Origin: Archaeoglobus sp. UBA230
GTDB lineage: Archaea; Halobacteriota; Archaeoglobi; Archaeoglobales; Archaeoglobaceae
Assembly: GCA_002507545.1 (NCBI GenBank)
Contig: DAVR01000043.1
Span: 1 to 38,221 of the forward strand
DNA length: 38,221 nucleotides
Direction: 5' to 3'
The translations under genes were made by a program, and so were the position numbers. Below are positions 32,465 to 38,221 of the stretch, piece by piece (position 1 is the stretch's first letter; every line of letters begins with the position of its first letter). Under the pieces are notes generated by a model. It was not told the DNA's origin, made no database searches, and saw only the letters and a list, made by a program, of their open reading frames with translations.

Positions 32465-33975
32465 ATCAGCCCCTCAAGATTGGGGATGGCGATTGAGAGC
32501 AGTATGGAGAAGAACACGATGAACGCAAACACCTTAACAATCTGCATTGAAATCTCCTCCCCCCTCTCTCCGTATCTTCTGACCAATATCCTGCTGAAAA
32601 CTTCGTGGAAAACTCTTCCCCCGTCAAGCGGTATTGCAGGAAGGCAATTAAAGAGACCCACGTAGAAGTTGATCCATCCTACCCAGTAGAGGGTGTTGAG
32701 AACCCAGAAGAACCATGGAGGAGCATCAAATAACATATTGTAATCTCCTGTGAATCCTTGAAACCTAAAGGGCATAGCTATTAAGTATAACCAGCCCTGA
32801 ACGCTTTTTATGTGCTTCGGAATTGATCGTATTTCCTCAAGGAGCACCGAGGAGTAAAGAAGGTTTATCCCGTCAATACTGTCGAAGGTCTGAACATAAA
32901 CACCCAGAAATCCTTTCCCGTCCTTTCCGGCAAGTGTAACATTAAAGGACTTAATCGAGCCGCTATCATACACATAAACCGTAATTCTCTCTCCCGGTTT
33001 TGTTTCTCCCATTTTCCTCTGAAAATCCTTGTAATCCCTTATCGTAGTGTTGTCTATCCTAACAATGAGCATTCCTGCTTTAATACCTGCACGCTCTGCG
33101 GGAAATGTCTTGTTATTCTCCCTATACAGGCCAGTAATCTTTACACCCATTACGTTGGGCACTTCAACTAATTTAAACTCTCCATCCTTTTCGAGTTTGA
33201 AAGTCACCTTGCTCCCATTTCCTAAGGCTTTTCTAACCTCTTCGGGCGTTGTAACTTTATACCCATTTAACTCCACTACCTTTCCCTCAAAATTGCCTGT
33301 GTCGTTGAAGGCAACAACGGATGGGTTTACAGCTCCGATGAGCTGGAAAAAGAGAACAAATACGATGAATGCCACAATGAAATTGCTTATGACTCCAGCA
33401 GAAAATATCCTGACCCTTGAAGATGCCGATGTTCTTTCCTTGTCGAGGAGTTCCTTTTCATCTGGCTCTGCAAAGCCCCCGATGGGGACTAAGGCGAGAA
33501 TAACACCAAGTGCCTTCACCCTAACCCCTTCAACCCTGCAAAGAATTGCATGGCTGAATTCGTGGACTACAAGAGTTACAATCAATCCGATCGTTCCCCA
33601 TATAACCGGAATGAAGGGATTCACGCCCGGAAGCAGCAATGCTGCTCTTGGACTTGTGAGCTCAGAAGGTTGGGGAGGACTTGTGAGCATGATGTAATCA
33701 GCGACGAGAATGAGTGCGAACATGAAGACCATTCCAGCAAAAACAGCAGGTAAACCGATATTCGCGTAAATCTTCCAGAAAGTTCTTGCCTTAGATATCC
33801 TCTCCAGTAAATTCAATCCTTTTTTCGTCCTGATGAGTAAGATTGGTCCATAAGCAGTTATTTCGTACTTCTCCAGCACTCCCTTTCGTCTTAAAGTCTC
33901 TACAATTCCCCAATAAAGGATGAATGCGATTATCGCGAAACCCATTGAAGTCAACATTATCTCAAACAAAGCCAC
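32461..33975 (-). CDS. Site-2 protease-like M50 metalloprotease with PDZ domain
   Basis: A 504-residue integral membrane protease. The zinc motif HEFSH is near residue 138 in TLVVHEFSHAIL, the second motif is NCLPAIPLDGGRVFHE near 455, and two PDZ-like regions lie between (about 220-280 and 290-370). The hydrophobic segments at the start and end surround them. The family (S2P/RseP) cleaves transmembrane segments in signalling or signal peptide clearance. It is in operon with the tRNA thiolase. Confidence 0.92.
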   Translation of the reverse strand: MALFEIMLTSMGFAIIAFILYWGIVETLRRKGVLEKYEITAYGPILLIRTKKGLNLLERISKARTFWKIYANIGLPAVFAGMVFMFALILVADYIMLTSPPQPSELTSPRAALLLPGVNPFIPVIWGTIGLIVTLVVHEFSHAILCRVEGVRVKALGVILALVPIGGFAEPDEKELLDKERTSASSRVRIFSAGVISNFIVAFIVFVLFFQLIGAVNPSVVAFNDTGNFEGKVVELNGYKVTTPEEVRKALGNGSKVTFKLEKDGEFKLVEVPNVMGVKITGLYRENNKTFPAERAGIKAGMLIVRIDNTTIRDYKDFQRKMGETKPGERITVYVYDSGSIKSFNVTLAGKDGKGFLGVYVQTFDSIDGINLLYSSVLLEEIRSIPKHIKSVQGWLYLIAMPFRFQGFTGDYNMLFDAPPWFFWVLNTLYWVGWINFYVGLFNCLPAIPLDGGRVFHEVFSRILVRRYGERGEEISMQIVKVFAFIVFFSILLSIAIPNLEGLI

Positions 33976-34105
33976 AGCATAATAAAAATGTTAGGTATGC
34001 TGCATCATTTTGCTCATTTTCAAGATACATCGAGGGATAGAGGCACCCAAACACTAAGAGAGATATTCAAGTAAAATTTTTTAACCATTTTTCGCATATT
34101 TTGTC

Positions 34106-35482
34106 ATGAGAACTTTTCCGGAAAAAGGCAAAGATACCGACTCCGTTATCAAAGAGCTTGAAGAGCTTTCCATAGAGGATTACGACCCTCACAGCAAGAA
34201 AATGTGGGGACATATCTACTATGCAGGGCAGAAAGAGATTGTCAAGCTTGCAAGAAAAGCTTACCTGATGTACATGGACAAGACTATGCTGGACTTCACG
34301 ACTTTTCCGAGCCTTTTAAGGATGGAGAAGGAAGTTGTTGAGATGGCTGCAAGTTTGCTCAACGGAGATGAAGGGGTTGTTGGTAACTTCACATATGGCG
34401 GAACAGAGAGTATCATGCTCGCCCTGAAGGCTGCGAGGGAGAAATTCCGTAGGGAGAAAGGAAAAAACGTCATTCCTGAACTCATCTTACCGGCAACAGC
34501 TCATCCAGCCTTCTGGAAGTCCGCCGAATACCTCGGCTTCAAGGTTTTAAGGGCTAAGCTCAACGATGAGCTGAGGGTTAATGTTGATCACGTGAGCGAG
34601 TTGATGAGTAACAGCACAGCTGTTGTTGCTGGTTCAGCCCCAAATTACCCCTTTGGAGTAGTTGACGACATCAGGGCTTTATCCGATCTCGCTCTCGACA
34701 GTAAAGTATGGCTGCATGTAGATGCATGTCTTGGTGGTTTCTCCCTACCCTTTTTCAGAAGACTCGGAGAGAGAATTCCAGACTTCGATTTCAGCGTTGA
34801 GGGTGTGAGTTCCATCTCGGCAGATTACCACAAGTATGGTTTTTCGCCGAGGGGAGCATCAGTGATTCTTTACAGAAACGCAAAACTGAGGGAGGGGCAG
34901 ATATTTGTAATGGCCGCATGGCCTGGTTACCCGCTTGTAAACACGGCGGTGCTGTCAACCCGCTCTGCCGGAACTCTCGCAGCAGCATGGGCTGTGATAA
35001 ACTACCTTGGTTTTGAAGGATACTTAAAGATGGCTGAGAAGATGCTATACGCCAAGCGAAGGTTGATTGATGGACTTACTGAGCTTGGACTTGAGTTGAT
35101 CGGTAAGCCAGAAGGGCCCGTGCTTGCTTTCACCTCTGACGAGATTAACCTGTTCAGAGTAAGCTCGATAATGGCTGAGAAAGGGTGGTACGTGCAATCC
35201 CAACCCGGATCAAAGCATCTCGCTTTTCCTCGAAGCATACACTTCTCAGTCAATCCGGGGCATGCGGATGTTGTGGACGAATTCATAGAGGATATGAGGG
35301 ATGCGGTGAGCAGAGCCGGTAGTGACTATCCTGATATCTCATCCTTTGATTTCTCGAAGTTCAAAATCGGCAAAAACGGGCTTCCTGAGGATATGGAAAT
35401 GATTGCAGAACTTATTCACTCAATGCCACCAGATGTTGTGGAGAGTGTTTTCAGATCGGTGATTAACGAGTTAATCTTCTGA
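34106..35482 (+). CDS. PLP-dependent decarboxylase/lyase, sphingosine-1-phosphate lyase-like
   Basis: A 458-residue group II PLP enzyme. The PLP lysine is in SADYHKYGFSPRGAS near residue 242 and the PLP Asp is in WLHVDACLGGF near 207. GNFTYGGTESIMLALKAAR and PATAHPAFWKSAEYLG are typical of the sphingosine-1-phosphate lyase branch (Dpl1-like), and it is longer than the tyrosine/aspartate decarboxylase MfnA, which usually has 360-400 residues. The substrate could be an amino acid or a phosphorylated long-chain base. ATG 34106 is downstream of an A/T-rich box. The stop region overlaps the convergent kinase by 12 bp. Confidence 0.85.
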   Translation: MRTFPEKGKDTDSVIKELEELSIEDYDPHSKKMWGHIYYAGQKEIVKLARKAYLMYMDKTMLDFTTFPSLLRMEKEVVEMAASLLNGDEGVVGNFTYGGTESIMLALKAAREKFRREKGKNVIPELILPATAHPAFWKSAEYLGFKVLRAKLNDELRVNVDHVSELMSNSTAVVAGSAPNYPFGVVDDIRALSDLALDSKVWLHVDACLGGFSLPFFRRLGERIPDFDFSVEGVSSISADYHKYGFSPRGASVILYRNAKLREGQIFVMAAWPGYPLVNTAVLSTRSAGTLAAAWAVINYLGFEGYLKMAEKMLYAKRRLIDGLTELGLELIGKPEGPVLAFTSDEINLFRVSSIMAEKGWYVQSQPGSKHLAFPRSIHFSVNPGHADVVDEFIEDMRDAVSRAGSDYPDISSFDFSKFKIGKNGLPEDMEMIAELIHSMPPDVVESVFRSVINELIF

Positions 35483-36997
35483 GTTCAGTTTCCTGTATAT
35501 TTTTTTCAGCTTCCCGTAAAGCTCCTTGTAGTATTCGAACTGTGTGTCGTAAACTCTTGCCTCCTCCTCATTGGGCTTGAAAACTCTGTCAACCCTGAAC
35601 TTTGCCGCAGCACTCTCAAAGGTTTCCTTTCCCAATCCCACTGCAGCCATCGTCGCCAAACCTCTCAATCCTGTTTGTTCAGGATTTTTAAGTCTTTTAA
35701 CGGGTCTCTTTATCGCATTTGCTATTATCTGACACCAGATGTCAAACAATGCTCCTCCACCGACAATATTCACTTCCTTTTGCGGAGCGGTCATCTTTTC
35801 AACGTAGCCGTAGACCCACTTGATGTTCATCGCAACACCCTCCATCATTGCTCTCAGCACCTCTTCTCTGCCAGTGTCAAGACTGACATTCACAAGCCCA
35901 CCTCTAACGTAGGGATCGTCAATCGGTGCTCTTTCACCGTAAAACCACGGCATGAAAATCAGCTTTCCGGGTTTTGCCCTCTCAACCATCTCCTTCACAA
36001 GTTCATACTCCCCTTCAATGCCAACGAGCTTCATAGCCCATTCTAAGGCACCCGCCGCAACTTCCTGCTCCGCTATCAGCAGGTACTTTTCGGGAATTGC
36101 GCTCAGGAGACTACCTATGAAGTGGAAAATGTCCGTCTTTCTCTTGGGAATGTGGGCAGCAACCCAATCACTCGTGCCAACGTAAACATGACACTCATTG
36201 TCTTTTACAGCTCCTGAACCAACTGCTGCAGCGCAAACATCTCCTGTGCCAACCACAACTGGCACTTCTCCTTCAATTCCAAGCTCCTTCCTGACTTCGG
36301 GCAGCAAATACCCTGCAATATCTGTTGAGTTCCTTATTTCTGGGAAAAGTGATAGTTCGAGGTTGTAATCTTTCAGTAGACTTTCAGACCATCTTGCCTT
36401 CCCATCCCTCGTGTCCGCGAGCCATGTCAGATGAGCCTCGTCCGGACTTGTAACAAAGTTTCCCGTAGCCCTTGCAACGAGATACCCTCTCACATCCAGA
36501 ATTTTAAAGGTCTTGTTGAAAACATCGGGCTCGTTTTCCCTTATCCATACTATTTTAGAGATCGGGTCTTTACCCGTCCTCGAAGGCGCCCCCCCAGTCA
36601 ACCTCAGAAACTTGATTAGTTTCGTTAGAGAATAGCCCTGAATTTTTACCAATCCCTTCCAGACGTCTTCAGGAAGTCCGGCAGCCCTCTCATCAAGCCA
36701 TATAATCATATTTCTGAGAGCATTTCCCTCTTCATCTACTGGCACAACACCTGCCATGTGCCCCTCAAAGATAATGGCGTCCAAACTTACACCTTCTGTG
36801 ATCTTTCTGCAGACTTCAACTATGCTGTTCCAGAGTTTTTCGGGGTCTTTCTCAGCCCAGTGCTTCTTCGGATATTCTACAACTGCCTTCGTCGATTCCG
36901 TTTTTACAGCCTCAAAGGTAGATATATCCATGATAGCAGCCTTTATTGAGGTGGTGCCAACGTCAACAGCCAGAACGGGGTTAGAATCGGTCATCAT
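35471..36997 (-). CDS. FGGY-family carbohydrate kinase (xylulokinase-like)
   Basis: A 508-residue sugar kinase with the two FGGY domains. The N-terminal phosphate motif is AVDVGTTSIKAA, the catalytic-type DERAAG is near residue 127, and the C-terminal GGGALFDIWCQIIANAIKRPVKR is the nucleotide-binding signature. GTGDVCAAAVGSGAV near 250 resembles xylulokinases. The sugar is not known, since FGGY specificity is hard to read. The two candidate ATG codons (36997 and 36994) lie about 20-25 nt from a TATA box at 37017, so the mRNA is leaderless. Confidence 0.87.
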   Translation of the reverse strand: MMTDSNPVLAVDVGTTSIKAAIMDISTFEAVKTESTKAVVEYPKKHWAEKDPEKLWNSIVEVCRKITEGVSLDAIIFEGHMAGVVPVDEEGNALRNMIIWLDERAAGLPEDVWKGLVKIQGYSLTKLIKFLRLTGGAPSRTGKDPISKIVWIRENEPDVFNKTFKILDVRGYLVARATGNFVTSPDEAHLTWLADTRDGKARWSESLLKDYNLELSLFPEIRNSTDIAGYLLPEVRKELGIEGEVPVVVGTGDVCAAAVGSGAVKDNECHVYVGTSDWVAAHIPKRKTDIFHFIGSLLSAIPEKYLLIAEQEVAAGALEWAMKLVGIEGEYELVKEMVERAKPGKLIFMPWFYGERAPIDDPYVRGGLVNVSLDTGREEVLRAMMEGVAMNIKWVYGYVEKMTAPQKEVNIVGGGALFDIWCQIIANAIKRPVKRLKNPEQTGLRGLATMAAVGLGKETFESAAAKFRVDRVFKPNEEEARVYDTQFEYYKELYGKLKKIYRKLNSED

Positions 36998-37016
36998 AAT
37001 TATCTACTAAGTGAAA

Positions 37017-37027
37017 TATTTATAATT
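37017..37027 (-). promoter_or_regulatory. TATA box of the FGGY kinase gene
   Basis: On the minus strand AATTATAAATA lies about 20 nt upstream of ATG 36997, the spacing for a leaderless mRNA. Confidence 0.5.
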
Positions 37028-37048
37028 TTCTATCATCACCGGAAGGGA

Positions 37049-37057
37049 TTAAATATT
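37049..37057 (+). promoter_or_regulatory. TATA box of the MFS transporter gene
   Basis: TTAAATATT lies 19 nt before ATG 37077, the spacing for a leaderless mRNA, and supports that start. Confidence 0.5.
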
Positions 37058-37076
37058 TGCGTGAAAATTCAAGACA

Positions 37077-38192
37077 ATGCGGGGCATATTCGTCTCAGGA
37101 TTTTTTGCATACGCTGCCTTAAGCTGTGTTATCCCAATAATTCCATCCTACGCATTATCACTTGGTGCAACCCAGCTTATGTCTGCTGTCGCTGCAGGTA
37201 TCTTTGCCCTTTCTCCGGCTGTTGCAATGACTCCCTTTGGCATCCTCAGCGAAGTTTATGGTAGGAGATCGTTCATCCTCGCCGGAATTCTAACGGGTGC
37301 TTTTGCATCTCTGCTCTATCTGCTGTCTTTCAATGCCTTGCTGTTGATTCTTGCAAGATTGATCCATGGTTTCGGCGCTGCCATGTATATACCCGCGGTA
37401 AATGCTCTCGTAGCTGATAGATCATCTGAAGACAGAAGGGGGGAAACCATCGGATGGCTGCAAACGACTTTAATGCTCGGATTCTTTGCCGGACCAGTAG
37501 CTGGAGGATATACTGCCGAAATTTACGGTGCAAAAGGTGTTTTTCTTCTATCTCTTGCCTTCTCTATTACCTCCCTCCTCTTTGCTCTCTCTCATGTTGA
37601 AAAGAATACCAGAGGACATTTAGAATACAATTTCAAATTTCCGACAAGCATGTTGCCATTCTACAGCCTGATGTTCGTTGGAACGGCAGTTACAGCAGCC
37701 TTAGCACTCTTCGCCCTGCCCTTTTACGCCTCCGAGATTAAAATAACCGAATCTCAGACTGGAGTTATAGTGTCTTCCCTATTCCTCTTCTCAGCCCTCT
37801 CACGCGTTCCTGCTGGAGTTTTGTCGGACAGATTTGGAAGAAAAGCTGGAGTAATTGTAGGAATGGTCTTCGGTTCGTTAGGATTGGTCATGGCGGCTAC
37901 AACCAATCCCATCCAGCTATTCATCGCATCTTCAATCTGTGGGGCTGGGATGGGGATTGTGAATACAGCAGTTTTTGCTGCAGCATCTGACTGCGAGAAT
38001 AGAGGATTTGCGATTGGGCTGGCCAACACTGCTTTAAATGCAGGAATATTTGCTGGATCGGCGATTGCAGGTTACATGGCAACGTTTTTAGAATTTGAAA
38101 AGATGATGATATACCTTGCAGTGATTTCCATACTGTTCACACCACTCGCCCTCCTCAACTCGACACAGCATTTAAGTTTGAAAAAAGAATAA
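37077..38192 (+). CDS. Major facilitator superfamily transporter
   Basis: A 371-residue transporter with about eleven or twelve hydrophobic helices. The A-motif-like loop is GILSEVYGRRS near residue 58 and repeats as GVLSDRFGRKAG near 244, as expected for the two MFS halves. The central loop is short. Substrate unknown: sugar or drug efflux is possible. Divergent from the FGGY kinase, so a sugar is plausible but unproved. The ATG lies 19 nt after a TATA box. Confidence 0.88.
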   Translation: MRGIFVSGFFAYAALSCVIPIIPSYALSLGATQLMSAVAAGIFALSPAVAMTPFGILSEVYGRRSFILAGILTGAFASLLYLLSFNALLLILARLIHGFGAAMYIPAVNALVADRSSEDRRGETIGWLQTTLMLGFFAGPVAGGYTAEIYGAKGVFLLSLAFSITSLLFALSHVEKNTRGHLEYNFKFPTSMLPFYSLMFVGTAVTAALALFALPFYASEIKITESQTGVIVSSLFLFSALSRVPAGVLSDRFGRKAGVIVGMVFGSLGLVMAATTNPIQLFIASSICGAGMGIVNTAVFAAASDCENRGFAIGLANTALNAGIFAGSAIAGYMATFLEFEKMMIYLAVISILFTPLALLNSTQHLSLKKE

Positions 38193-38221
38193 GAAAATTT
38201 TGTATAGTCCCAAAAAATTTG

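Overview
The window looks like a chromosomal segment of a hyperthermophilic euryarchaeon of the Archaeoglobus type, and the gene content agrees with what I remember of A. fulgidus, though I could not check this. The evidence is archaeal transcription factor E, archaeal Trm56, a stand-alone GMP synthase glutaminase subunit, a MthK-like K+ channel, an Agl23-like membrane protein, type IV pilin-like genes, GGTGA-type ribosome sites, frequent GTG/TTG starts, and TATA boxes about 20-25 nt upstream of start codons, which implies many leaderless mRNAs. I see no rRNA, tRNA, CRISPR array or insertion sequence.

Layout. 1-9171 (+): an acyl-CoA catabolism operon (acyl-CoA dehydrogenase, acyl-CoA synthetase, two thiolase-fold proteins that both lack the usual nucleophilic cysteine, and a DUF35 partner), then an ATP-NAD kinase-like protein, a two-subunit 2-oxoacid:ferredoxin oxidoreductase and Trm56. 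9168-15570: an accessory island built from three related cassettes. 15573-19815: a MthK-like K+ channel, an Agl23-like membrane protein, Mn-dependent pyrophosphatase and TFE. 19812-25699 (-): six tightly packed pilin-like or membrane-anchored secreted proteins, including a large von Willebrand A protein. 25779-38192: ordinary metabolic genes (radical SAM, DUF169, CoA-transferase/racemase, threonine synthase, a Cys-rich secreted protein, guaA-A, a tRNA thiolase, a site-2 protease, a PLP decarboxylase/lyase, an FGGY kinase and an MFS transporter).

The most interesting part is the island. Each cassette reads, on the minus strand, as a short Gly/Ala-rich hydrophobic peptide with a conserved signal-like leader, a small membrane protein that differs in every copy, and a SpoIIM/DUF95 membrane protein. 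Divergent from it is a YIP1-family membrane gene, intact in the middle copy and a deletion remnant in the other two. A DUF104/PIN toxin-antitoxin pair follows cassette 1 (intact) and cassette 2 (toxin broken). The leader, the shared promoter and the 3' half of the SpoIIM gene are nearly identical at DNA level, while the core peptide, the small membrane protein and the N-terminal half of SpoIIM differ. A small hydrophobic precursor next to a DUF95 protein and a tiny two-helix membrane protein is the arrangement of bacterial circular-bacteriocin operons. I infer a diversifying archaeal bacteriocin-like (archaeocin) or peptide-export system with cognate immunity proteins. No transport ATPase lies nearby, so the analogy is incomplete and the function is a hypothesis.
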